A stretch of DNA of 64,000 bases from Nelumbo lutea (taxonomy: Eukaryota > Streptophyta > Magnoliopsida > Proteales > Nelumbonaceae). Positions 33,340 to 43,812 of this stretch are shown here, piece by piece. The notes under the pieces were generated by a model, which was given only the letters and a program-made list of their open reading frames with translations, was not told the DNA's origin and did no database searches. The stretch's first letter is position 1; every line of letters starts with the position of its first letter. A program made the position numbers and the translations under genes. The stretch spans positions 82,738,076-82,802,075 of the forward strand of contig JAKGHH010000002.1 of NCBI GenBank assembly GCA_022828595.1, written 5' to 3'.

Positions 33340-34303
33340 GGATTTTAATTCTAGTTGCAGAGGAGATTCAAGAGAAGGAAAGGGTGGTTCACTCTATAGC
33401 TCTGGGAGAGGTTCAATAGTAGGCCAAGACCGTAATGGGTGTGGAGACTTTGTTAAAACATTAGCTTCCTTCGTCGGGTCATCTACTGTGACCAGACTGT
33501 TTTCTTTGGGATTTCTATTCACATTTATTGTACAACAATTCTGGTGTGGGCAGGCAGAAGGACTTCCAGACTCATACCAGTCTTCAAACTTTTCTCTACT
33601 TTGAAGAGCCAAAATTTCTCTAGCATTTTCTAAGTGTTGGACATTATAAGTCATAAGGTGTTGGTGAAGACCTAGGTGTTCAGTTCTAGGGTCGACAACC
33701 GGCTAACTAAGCATTGAATCATTCTCCCATTGTAGGTTAGCTTTCATGAGCTATATTACTTGGCTCTCTAATCTTAGGATTGATTGTTGTTGAGCTAAGG
33801 TCAGTTATTGGAGCTACAAAAACATATCATCAGGCAAAACAGTTTAATAGGGCTGAGGGTAGGTTTGACATGGATTTCAGGCCATTATATTCACAGTGAG
33901 TCTGGGCTTCAAGCCATTGACAATGCACATCTGGCAGGGTGGTTTCTGGGGCTTGGGCTCAATAAGCGAAGTTGGGCTAATTTTCCCACCCAGGGTTATA
34001 TGGGTGAAAGAATGGGTTAGCATTGGGTTGGAAAAATCCGTTAGTTGCATGTACTTGCTTTGGAATGTCTGGTTGACATGGGCCTACCATAGGGCACTAG
34101 CTAACATGATAGTCGAGCTTGTACAGATGGAACATGTTGGGTAGGATGACAAGGTTGGGTATGGGCCAACTTGTTGGCGAAATGCAAGGACTTGATCAAG
34201 TCTTAGGGCCATCCCATTAATCTTATCCAGTTGTTGAGACACATGGTTTCAATCTATCCATGGATTAGGTTGGAAGTAATTTCTCATTCCACAAACTCTG
34301 GCC
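33340..34303 (-). pseudogene. A2 gag and linker, broken
   Basis: The linker frame (33654-33394) has CPHQNCCTINVNRNPKENS, VDDPTKEANVLTKSPHP and EPLPEL, typical of the stretch just before the Athila RT. Gag lies at 34303-33655 with a degraded zinc knuckle and the YNP-type motif in several frames. No protease motif lies between them. A1 shares this join. Confidence 0.68.
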
Positions 34304-34764
34304 ATTTAATTCATTTTATTTTGTTTTCTTAAGTATTTTTATTAATTTTATTTTTTTAAAATATTAAATTCAAATTCAAATTTTTAAATTTAAAATAAAA
34401 TGCAAGCAATTCAAACACACGACCTACGAGCTGACCTAAGGTTTCCTAAACTAGTGGTTCAACCAACATGAATCCTCTTAGGTTCACTTGGAATTACATC
34501 ACTTCCTTTAGTTAGCTTGGTAAGAGGTGGGGATGTGGGAGGCTCCCCTTGCTCTCGAAATGACCTAATTAAGTAATCACAAAACCCACTTAGGCTTAGC
34601 CGTTTACCCTCTTTCCTTAGACACCAACCACCGGTTATGGAAAGTAATCACAAGCTTCCCTAAAATTTAACACACTTTTGAACCAAATGTGTGGGACCCC
34701 CTAAAGGATCTTGCTATCCAAATTTTAAATTAAGGTTTAGGGTGAACAACACATGAAAGGGTAT
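34304..34764 (-). other. A2 leader fragment
   Basis: The gag-proximal part of the Athila leader: one AAATTT palindromic patch (34350-34395) and the conserved block with GGGAGCCTCCC (34537-34547). It ends at a direct repeat, AAGGGTATGTTAGAGA, at about 34757 and 34811, where copia C3 begins. Confidence 0.7.
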
Positions 34765-35365
34765 GTTAGAGATTATATCGCAGTTGTCTCCTCCTGCTAC
34801 ACAACAATTAAAGGGTATGTTAGAGAGGAGAAACCAGACTCTATTAGATATGGTTTGATCATTGTTCGTCCATTCAGAACTACATATATCGTTTTGGGAC
34901 ATGCATTGGAGACTACTATATACCTTCTAAATTGGGTTACAACCAAATCCATTCCTAAGTCTCCCTGTGAGCTATGGACCAATAAGAAATCAAGTATCAG
35001 ACACTTGAAGATTTGGGGTGGTCCAACACATGTTAAAAGAACAAGTGCAAACAAATTCGAATCCAAGACCAATGAGGAGAGCTCAGGAGTAGTAGGAGAT
35101 GTCCCATGGAGAACTTCAAGAAGGGATTTGTCCCTTTTAGACATGGAGCAACTCTCTCCAAGGGTATGTCTCCCAAGACTCCTGAGGAGATTGAGGGCAT
35201 GAAAGAGGTTCCCTAAGCCTCAGCCATAACGAGCATCATGTATGCCATGTCGAGCAGACATTGATTAGGTTGTGAGTGTGGTAACTCGACACTAGTCAAA
35301 CCCAGGACATGAGCATTGGACTGCTGTGAAAAACATACTCAAATAACTTTGGAGGACAAAAGAGT
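34765..35365 (+). pseudogene. C3 integrase and RT scraps
   Basis: Integrase core end (34765-35069): a block matching the C7 region around TLLDMVRSLL, then ALETTIYLLNWV and RHLKIWGGPTHVKRTS. Then come two deletion joins, at about 35070 (to the EESSGVVGD linker) and 35098 (to the RT C-terminus, NFKKG...RHGATLSK in frame pieces). Most of RT including YVDD is gone. Several frame shifts follow. It ends at the S4 TSD. Confidence 0.75.
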
Positions 35366-36004
35366 TGTTAGATAGTGTATGCCCTTAACTCCAATCACCA
35401 TGATGTACATTATGACATTTATTTTAAATGAATAAAGTACATATTTGATTCATGTTATTATGGTGTGTTTCTGTGTAATACCCTTAAACTGGACACATAT
35501 GAGACTAGTGTTAGTTTAGAATCTTCACAACCATTGGATAGTTCTGGGGAGATTTATCCACCAAGGCTGACATTGATGTACCGCCAAGTTGGTTGGGGTG
35601 GTTTGTCTCAGCTGCTAGTGTGAGACCTGAGATACATGTAGTGTGGGTTCTCTTGAAACCCTGAACCGGACCAAAATCCCAGTATTGCCTTGGACCTTAA
35701 AGATAGATGGGAAAAACTGGAATGTTACGCCTGACCCCTAGACTCGATTATGATACTGCTAACTAGGCGTCGGATTGAGTTGTCTTTGATATGCCAATTA
35801 GTGAGATCCTTAGAGGGAGTCAAAACCTGGGTATGTTGGGACAGTCCGAGAATTCATCTGAGTGGGTGATCATAGTGATAGGATCAACCCCTTTGTCGGA
35901 CAAAGTGAATGATAAGGGATGGACTCTCTCTAATGGAAACCAAAACTTCTAGGAGTCGATTCCAACCGTTGAAATTTGTTTTTGCAAAATATATTCATAT
36001 AGAG

Positions 36005-36010
<6 letters not shown>

Positions 36011-36058
<48 letters not shown>
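36011..36058. repeat. (AT)24 microsatellite in S4
   Basis: A pure AT run of 48 bp in U3. Shorter runs sit at the same LTR position in nearly every copy (3124, 4771, 8478, 9990, 38871, 50890, 54880). Confidence 0.95.
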
Positions 36059-36061
<3 letters not shown>

Positions 36062-36774
36062 GGTTTTAAAATGTTTGCAAAATGTTTTAATTCCCGGGAT
36101 CCATGTGAGTAGAGAGTGTAGCACTGTACCTTGCAGCCGAGGGAGAGGACTTCTCTTGTTGGGTAGTGTTTGATCATTATGGGCTGAGAGGTTAAGTGTA
36201 AAACCATTGAGGGTAACACCTGATGGGATAGTCTTGCATCTGCCCACAGTCCTTGGGTTTTTATAAGGTGGCTTGACCCAATGACCATTTAGTGTAAATG
36301 TTGGGCCCTTTAAGAGCCCATGGTGATGGGCTCAAAGGTTCACTGTCTTCTACAGTGAATTCAGCATGCCTTGTAATAGAGGCTAGGCTGAACCCATGTG
36401 GCTAATGTGTAGATCAATGTTTGGGTCCCATGTAATACAAGGATATCCAACTGGGCAGCAGTTTGGAGGTTAAGTGAGCACATAGACTTTATGGGCCTAA
36501 AGCCTATTCGAACTAGCTTAATGAGATTAATTAAAGAGGGGTGGTTCTAGGATTTAGATCAGCAGATAGGATAAGGGATTGTCCCTATCCACTCAAAGAG
36601 TCCAGATCCAAATAAAGATTTGGATGAAGAAACTCCTAATTAGATTAGGAAGGTTGATCTTTATCTTCAGGTAAGATAAGGGATTATCTTTATCTCTTAA
36701 AGAGAGTTCAGATCCAAAGACAAGATTTGGATTAAGAAACTCCTAATGGGATTAGGAGAACTTCTCTTTGAGGG

Positions 36775-36782
36775 TATAAATA
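36775..36782 (+). promoter_or_regulatory. Probable TATA box of S4
   Basis: TATAAATA within GGGTATAAATAGAGG, same position as in S1 and C1. Confidence 0.6.
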
Positions 36783-37101
36783 GAGGAGCATGGCGAACCA
36801 CCTACTTATCCTACCTCATCCTAAGCTGTATCATCTTCAGTAAAGGGAGGATTTGGTACTCTCTTTGGGCGTGAACACATTGAGAGCAGCATTCTTGCGT
36901 GGATTCCGTATCAGGTATATCCCTCCCTTAATTTGGTTTCAGATTTGGTCTGGTTTAGTTACAAGGACGAACCTTGAAAATGCAATTTTCTAAATTGGGA
37001 ATATGATTTCTGGATGAGAGTAAAGAAATTTTTAAAATTTTGCACAACCTTCCTACCGGGTTTGGCCATCCATATGATGGATCTCCCATACCTTCAAGAG
37101 T

Positions 37102-37614
37102 ATTGTCTTATCTCAGATGGTAGTTCACTACATATGGTCAGGTATACTGATGCCGACTTCCAGTCAGCCCCAGATGATAGAAAGTCTACATTTGGTTACA
37201 TCTTTATAATGGGGTCCTGTGTAGTTAGTTAGAAAAGCAGAAAACAATGGTCCATAACAAATTCCACGACCGAGCCCGAATACATTGCTACAAGTGAAAC
37301 TGCCAAGGAAGTAGTGTGAATGAAGAAGTTCATTTACGAATTATGAGTTGTTCCATCTAGCACATCACCCATTCCACTATTGGGTGGCAACACTGGAGCC
37401 ATTGCTCCGGCTAAGGAGCCAAGAGCCCACTCAAAGTCCAAGCACATCGAGAGAAAGTATCATGTACTTCGGGAGATTGTTGTTAGAGGGAACGCCCAGA
37501 TTTACCTTTAGCAAAGAATGTGGCAAACCCACTGACTAAGCCATGGACACAGAAAGTATTTGAGAAACATGTGGACAGTATGGGACCCAGGCTTGTACCT
37601 GGTTGGACCTAAGT
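37102..37614 (+). pseudogene. C3 RNase H
   Basis: The end of the copia polyprotein. Visible are GSSLHMVRYTDADFQSAPDD, a KSTFGYIF strand, a TEPEYIAT block, [16 protein letters not shown] and the terminal WT followed by TAA. The catalytic aspartate of TDAD is present. Stops occur after the VVS motif and near a VWMKK equivalent. A deletion removes about five codons after the REIV block. Confidence 0.78.
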
Positions 37615-37626
37615 GCAAGTGGGAGA

Positions 37627-38597
37627 TTTAGATAGTTCATTCCCTTAGCTCCATTCAGATTGATGTACTGATACATTTATTGTAAATGAATAAAAGTACA
37701 TAATTGTTTCATGTTATAAATGGTATGTTTTTGTGTAATTACTCTTAAACTAGACACTGTTAGTTTAGAATATTCTCAGTCGTTGGATAAAATTGGGGAA
37801 GTTTATCCCACCAAGGCTGACACTAATGTCTTGCCAACAAGGTTGGGGCAGCCTATCTAAGCTACCAGGGTTGGACACGAAGAACATGTAGGGTGTGTTG
37901 TTTGAAACACTGAACTTGATCCAATTTCCAATGATGCCCTAGGCCTTGGAGAGTGGTGGGCAAAACTAGAAAGTTACATATAACCTCTTGACTCGATTAT
38001 GTTTCAACACTGGGTGTCAGATCAGGCTGTCTTTGATATGCCAATCAGTGAGATCCTTTCGGGGTCAAAACCAGGGTATGTTGGGGCAGTCTGAGAATTC
38101 ACTCGAGTGGGCGATCATAGTGACAGGATCAACCCTTTGTCGGACAAAGTAAATGATCACTCTCTAATGGAAACCAAAACTATTGGCAATCGATTTCTAT
38201 CGTGTTTGAGATTTTTTTTGCAAAATATATTTATATGATAATACATATTATGTTTTAAGAAAAATGTATGCCAAAGGTTTTAATTCTCGGGACCCATCCG
38301 AGAAGAGAGTGCAACACTGCACCTTACAACCTAGGGAGAGGTCTTTCCTTGTTGGCCAGTGTTTAATCATTAAGGGCTAAGAGGTTAACTGTAAGAGACC
38401 ATTTAGGGTTGTTTACCTGATGGGTTATATCCTACTTAAGTCCCTTCTCCTTGGGCCTTCATAGAAGTCTGAACTCAATAATCATTTAATGTAAATGTTG
38501 GACCCATTAAGAGACCATACTGATGGACTCAAGGGCTACTTTGCTTGACAGTGAATTCGGCCAAGCCTTTTCACAGAGGCTGGGTCGAACCCATATG
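37627..38597 (+). repeat. 3' LTR of C3, truncated in U3
   Basis: Follows the polypurine tract AAGTGCAAGTGGGAGA. The start is degraded (TTTAGATAG for TGTTAGATAG). About 970 bp of U3 are present up to a CGAACCCA motif, where the inverted LTR of C4 takes over. Confidence 0.8.
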
Positions 38598-38868
38598 GGC
38601 TCTTAATGGTCCCAACATTTACAGTAAATGATCATTGAGTCCAGCCGTCTTATGAAGGCCCAAGGATAATGGACTTAAGTAAGATATAGCCCATCAGGTA
38701 AACAACCCTAAATGGTCTCTTACACTAAACCTATCAGCCCATAATGATCAAACACTACCCGACAGGGAATGACCTCTCCCTTGGTTGTAAGGTGCAGTGT
38801 TGCACTCTCTGCTTGGATGGATCCCGGGAATTAAAACCTTTTACAAACCTTTTTTCTTAAAATATATT

Positions 38869-38906
<38 letters not shown>

Positions 38907-39432
38907 ACAAAATAAATCTCAAACATGGTTGAAATCGATTGCCAACAGTTTTGGTTTCCATCAAAGAGAGTGCAGTACCTATCATTCACTTTATCCAATA
39001 AAGGGGTTGTTTATGTCATTATGATCCCCCACTCGATTGAATTCTCAGACTGCCCCAACATACCCAGGTTTTGACCCCCCAAAGGATCTCACTGATTGGC
39101 ATATCAAAGACAGCCTGATCTGACACCCAGTGAAGTATCATAATCGAGTCTAAGAGTTATGTGTAACATTCCAGTATTTTCATTAGTCTCCAAGGTCTAG
39201 TGCATAATTGGAAATTGGTATGGGTTCAGTGTTTCAAACAATCACACAGTACATGTGCTTCAGGTCCAACCCTAGTAGCTGAGAGAGGTTGCCCCAACCT
39301 TTTTGCCAGCACATTAGTGTCAGCCTTAGCAGGATAAATTCCCCAAGCCTATCCAACAAGTGAGAACATTCTAAACTCACAAGAGTCTCATAAGTGTCCA
39401 GTTTAAGGAGTAATTACACAGATACACACCAA
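38598..39432 (-). repeat. 3' LTR fragment of C4
   Basis: 835 bp of U3 in minus orientation, including a (TA)n tract near 38871-38903. It lacks the first roughly 100 bp next to the polypurine tract and everything beyond the GGGCTCTTAATGG motif. Head to head with the C3 LTR. Confidence 0.78.
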
Positions 39433-39904
39433 TATGGATGCCCCCTCTATCAACAATCTATGGAAATGCATGATACTTCATCTCAATGTACTTTGACTTT
39501 GAGGGGGCTCCTGGCTCCTTAGCCTGAGCAATGTCTCTAGTGTTGTCGCACAACAAAGGAATGGGTGATGTGATGCATGGAACAACTCCTAATTCATGAA
39601 TGAATTCTTCATCTACACTACTTCCTTAGCAGCTTCACTTGCGATAATGTACTCAACCTCAGTTGTGGAATCTGCTATGGACCCTTGTTTGCTGCTCTTT
39701 CAGCTAATTGCACAACACCCCATCATAAAGATGTAACCAGATGTAGACTTTATATCATCTACGTCTAACTAGAATTCGGCATCAGTATAACCTACCATTT
39801 GTAGTAAACTACCACCGAAGACAAGACAATACTCTTTAGTCCTCCGAAGGTATTTGAGTATGTTTTTCATGGTAGTCCAATGCTCCGGTCCTATGTCTGA
39901 TTGG
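39433..39904 (-). pseudogene. C4 RNase H
   Basis: Minus-strand remains of the TDAD strand, the TEVEYII-like helix, an HSSKSKYIEMK-like motif and the [12 protein letters not shown] block. The end of the protein and the polypurine tract are missing on the left. On the right it joins integrase directly at about 39900-39910, with no RT between. Confidence 0.7.
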
Positions 39905-40572
39905 TATTTAGTAGAGTCTGATTTCACCTCTCCGAAACACCGTTTAATTGTGGTGTAGCAAGAGGAGTCAACTGTGATATAATCTCATTGTCCATAAGGT
40001 AGTCCCCGAATTCATTAAAGAGATATTCACCTCCTCGATTTGATCGAAGGGTTTTGATGTATTTTCCCAACTGTTTCCCAAATGCTTATCTAAACTCTTT
40101 GAACTTTTCGAAGAATTCAAACTTATGTTTCATTAGGTACACGTAGAAAATCCAAATGACCATCCTTCCCCAATCTTGTGATACATTCTATATTGATATG
40201 GCTAAGTCCGTAATGCTACAAGCACGTGGGATTAACCGTATCATGTGTTCTCTTCTTGATGATATGTTCTGACTTAGTTTCAATTATGTTCATTTCCAAA
40301 GAAGGATGGAAGACATAGAGACCATTCTTAAGTTCTCCATAGGTAAGGAATTTGTTTTTCAATTTGATAGTAATCTCATCACTAAATAAAATAGAATAAA
40401 CATCCTTGCACAATTTAGAATCTAAAATCAGATTTCTTCTCAGTAACGATACATAAAGGCAATCTTTAAGTGTTATAATTTCTTCTCTAAAAATTAAATC
40501 TACTATTCCTATAGCAGTAGTTGCATCTGTTGTAGAAGTCTCCAAGTAGAGCACCACCTCATCGTCATTCAA
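39905..40572 (-). pseudogene. C4 integrase piece and pre-integrase
   Basis: 39905-40200 holds degraded integrase core, matching C8 61600-61800 on the same strand. The open frame 40572-40216 covers the end of the protease-adjacent region (LKDCLYVSLLRRNLILDSKL) and the pre-integrase block (YGELKNGLYVFHPSLE, KKRTHDTVNPTCL). The zinc-binding histidine region after it is shifted. Confidence 0.72.
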
Positions 40573-41202
40573 CCTTCTACTTTCCTTGAACCCTTACAAT
40601 GTGTTACATGCAGGAGTAGAAACCCCAGAGTCAATACACCAGGATGCAGAAGTGACCAACATATTGCCCTCTATGACAAGAGATTCGAAATTACCTTCTT
40701 TGTTTTTACGGGATTCCAAATACTCAGGTCAGTTCCTCTTTCAGTGTCTAGTTTGTTTGCAGAAGTGACATTCATCTGATAACTTGTCTTTCTTCTACCT
40801 TTTCAGCTTGTCTACTTTCTTTTGAGGCCTCTTCTTGCCCTTCCTCTTTCTTTTGCCTGATTTGCCACCTTCAACAAGCATGGCTATCGGTTTATCCTTC
40901 TTAATCAGTTTTTCAATCCTCAACATCGTATTGTTTAGTTTCTAAAGGCTAACATTTATCTTGTTCATGCTATAGTTCATGACAAACTGATTGAAGAAGA
41001 GAGGCAATGAGTTTAGGACAACATCAGTCTTTGTGTCATCATCGATCTAGGATCCAAGAGCCTCTAGTTCGTTTATATACCCCATCATGACATGGTCATG
41101 GACTGATTGGCTCTCAGTCATCCTTGTGGTCATCAACATCTTGAGGATCTTCTATCTAGAAGAATGATTATGATCTTTATACATAGTCTTTAGACTATCC
41201 AA
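40573..41202 (-). pseudogene. C4 gag C-terminus with degraded zinc knuckle
   Basis: Minus strand: a knuckle reading CHFCKQTRH then a stop (near 40765), a lysine-rich stretch (40800-40870), and gag helices matching NYNMNK and MMGYINELEAL blocks of C7 and C8 in broken frames. It stops at 41202 where LTR1 begins, in the block that reads SLKTMYKDH-like. Confidence 0.68.
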
Positions 41203-41771
41203 TGAAGGAATGGAAAGATCCATCATATGGACGCCCAGATAAAGTGGAATAGAATGGGAAATTTTCAAAAATTTCTTTCCTTCCTACAACTAGGAATCAC
41301 ATTCCCTATTTTAGAAAACTAATTTTTAAGGATCAATCTTGAATCAAGAACCGAATCAGATCTGAACAAAAATAGTAGGAGAGGGAAATACCTGATAAGG
41401 AGAATTAGTATCCCCCAACGAAGGTGTCACGCCCAGAAAAGTCACCAAAGACTGCTCCCACTGAAGATGGCGCAGTGTAGGACGGAGCAGAATCAGCAAC
41501 GTTTTCACAAGAACTAGATCCTTCACAAGAACCCATTGGATGGCAGGTGAGCACAACTTCTTTTCAATTTTTTCACAAGGAACTGAAATCAAGAACGCTT
41601 CTTGATGACTCCCATGTGAGAGGAGATGAACTACTAAAGGCGGCAGCAGGAAAGAGATGGTAGGGAGAAATTGGCACAGTCTCATTGTATGCGGATTTCT
41701 CTCTTCTGTGTTGTATCTGTATACCAAATGAGATTGTATGAGATTGTCTTGAGGCTGCCACCCCCTCCTCC

Positions 41772-41778
41772 TTATATA
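41772..41778 (-). promoter_or_regulatory. Probable TATA box of LTR1
   Basis: Minus-strand TATATAA about 570 bp from the U5 end, equivalent to the TATAAATA of S1, S4 and C1. Confidence 0.5.
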
Positions 41779-41871
41779 ATCCTAAAGGGATCAGCTCCTA
41801 ATCCTATTAAGAGATGTTGATCCCTTTAAGTGATAAGGTAGAGTCCTTATCTAATATGCAGATCATGATCA

Positions 41872-43812
41872 TGATGGGAAGAGAGATCCATCATATGGAC
41901 ACCCAAATCTTGCTAAATAAGATTGGCGAATTTCAAAAATTTTTCTCTCCCTTTCAACTGGAAATCACATTCCCTATTTAGAAAATCTTATTTTCAAGGA
42001 TAAATCTTGAACCATAAACTGAACCAGGTCTGAACAAAAGCAATAGGAGAGGGATATACCTGATACAAAGAAATAATCTCTCAATGGAGGTATTCACGCC
42101 CAAAGAAGTTGTCCAAAGATTGCTCTCATTGAAGATGATACAGTGGATGAAGGAGCAGAATCAGCAGGGTCCATCCCACGAACTAAATCCTTCAACAAGA
42201 ATCCAATGGAGGTAGTGAGCACAACTTCCTTTCAGCCTTTCAGCAAAGACTAATGTCAAGTTCCAATCTTGATTACTCCTACAATGTTGGAGAACGAACT
42301 GGCAGTATGGCGGCGGCAGGAAGGGATCGCAAGGAGAAAGCACAGTTAGATTGTGTATTCTTCTCTCTGTAATTCAAGATCTGATTTTTCTCCAATTCTA
42401 GGATACCTTTTTGATGGATTCGCCCCTTCCTGCTTTCATAGGCTTAAAGAAATCATCTCCTAATCCTATCAGGAGTTTTCTGTTTCAGATCATTATCTGA
42501 ACTTGGACTCTCTTTAAGTGATAAGGATAAGACCTTTATCTTATCTGTAGATTAGATTAGCTTTATCCTGATCTCATTAGAAGCTTTCTAGATCTGAATT
42601 CAGATCTGGTCTCTCTAAGTGGATAGGGTAGGACTCTATCCTATCTGCCAATTTAATCTCAGATCTGCCCCATCTATTTCACTAATCAAATTAGGATTAT
42701 TCGAAATGGGCTTTAGGCCCAATAAGTCTATGTGCTCAAAACTGCTTCAAAACTGCTACCCTTTTGGGATTCTTTGTATGGCGTGGGACCCAAGCATTTA
42801 TCTACACATCAGCCACATGGGTTCGACCCAGCCTTTGTTACAAGGCCTGGCAAATACACTGTTGTGGACAGTGCACCCCTTGAAACCCAACACATGGGCC
42901 TCTACTGGGCCCAACACTTACATTAAGTGGTTCCTGGGCCAAACCACCTTATAAAAACCCAGGGACTGTGGGCAGATGCAAGATTAGCCCATCAGGCATT
43001 ACCCTTAGTGGCCTTACACTTAACCTTTCAGCCCATAATGATCAAACACTGCCTGACAAAAGATGACCTCTCCCTCGGTTGCAAGGAACAGTGTTGCACT
43101 CTCCGCTTGTATGGATCCTGAGAATTAAAACCTTTGCAAACATTTCAAAAACCATAATACATATACTTTTATATCTCATAAAATATATTTTGCAAGATAA
43201 ATCTCAATGATTGAAATCGACTGCCGGCAGACTTGGTTTCCATCAGAGAGAGTGCATCCCTGATCATTACCTTTGTCAGACAAAGGGGTTGATCCTGTCA
43301 CTATGATCACACACTCAGATGAATTCTTAGACTATCCCAGCATACCTAGGTTTTGATCCCCGCTAAGGATCTCACTGATTGGTATATCAAAGGCAGCCCA
43401 ATCCGACACCTAGTGAAGTATCATAATCGAGTCTCGGGGTCGGGTGTAACTTTCCAGTTTTTCCCATTAATCTCCAAGGTCCAGGGCAATACTAGAAATC
43501 TGGTCCGGTTCAAAGATTCAATTGATCCTACACTACATGTGCCTAGGGTCTCACCCCGACGGTTGAGACAGGACACCCCAACTGACTTGGTGGCACAATA
43601 GTGTCAGCCTTATCAGGATAGGTCTCCCTAGAACAACCCACTGGCTGTAAACATCTAAACTAACACGAGTTCCATTAAGTGTCCAGTTTAAGGGTATTAC
43701 ACAGAAACATACCAAGGGAACATGAATCAAATATGTACTTTATTCCTTTACAATAAATTCATAATGTAAATCATTCTGATTGAAGTTAAGGGCATACAAA
43801 AACTGTCCAACA
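41872..43812 (-). repeat. 3' LTR of C5, full length
   Basis: A 1941-bp minus-strand LTR, plus-strand TGATGGGAAG to GTCCAACA, next to the polypurine tract (plus-strand GCTCCCACTTGCACTT). The outer flank is GATCA. Confidence 0.9.

Larger units (their letters stand above)
31776..34764 (-). mobile_element. Athila-like element A2: RT and integrase, no protease, no LTR
   Basis: Minus-strand internal region only: leader piece (34764-34304), gag (34303-33655), linker (33654-33340), RT with a large deletion (33339-32775), RNase H (32764-32285) and the first part of integrase (32284-31776). Both ends are cut, by copia C3 on the right and the A3 leader on the left. Arrangement and sequence follow A1. 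Confidence 0.8.
35366..37096 (+). repeat. Copia solo LTR S4, TSD AGAGT
   Basis: A 1731-bp LTR of the short subfamily, from TGTTAGATAG to CATACCTTCA, with a perfect TSD, AGAGT, at 35361-35365 and 37097-37101. Flanks join in C3 RNase H. It contains the longest (AT)n tract in the window (36011-36058) and a TATA box at 36775-36782. Confidence 0.94.
34765..38597 (+). mobile_element. Copia element C3, 3' half with internal deletions (plus strand)
   Basis: Plus-strand copia: integrase and RT scraps (34765-35365), RNase H (37102-37614), polypurine tract and truncated 3' LTR (37627-38597). Solo LTR S4 (35366-37096, TSD AGAGT) is inserted at the RT/RNase H border. The 5' half is absent. The 3' LTR stops at about 38597 and meets the inverted LTR of C4. 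Confidence 0.82.
38598..41202 (-). mobile_element. Copia element C4, deleted (minus strand)
   Basis: Minus-strand order: gag (41202-40810), zinc knuckle and protease-region remains, pre-integrase (40572-40216), integrase piece (about 40215-39905), RNase H (39900-39433), truncated 3' LTR (39432-38598). RT is missing. The 5' end of gag is cut by LTR1 at 41203. Confidence 0.78.

Noticed and set aside
35909..36247. ORFs with long isoleucine-tyrosine runs
   Set aside because: These are translations of the (AT)24 microsatellite.
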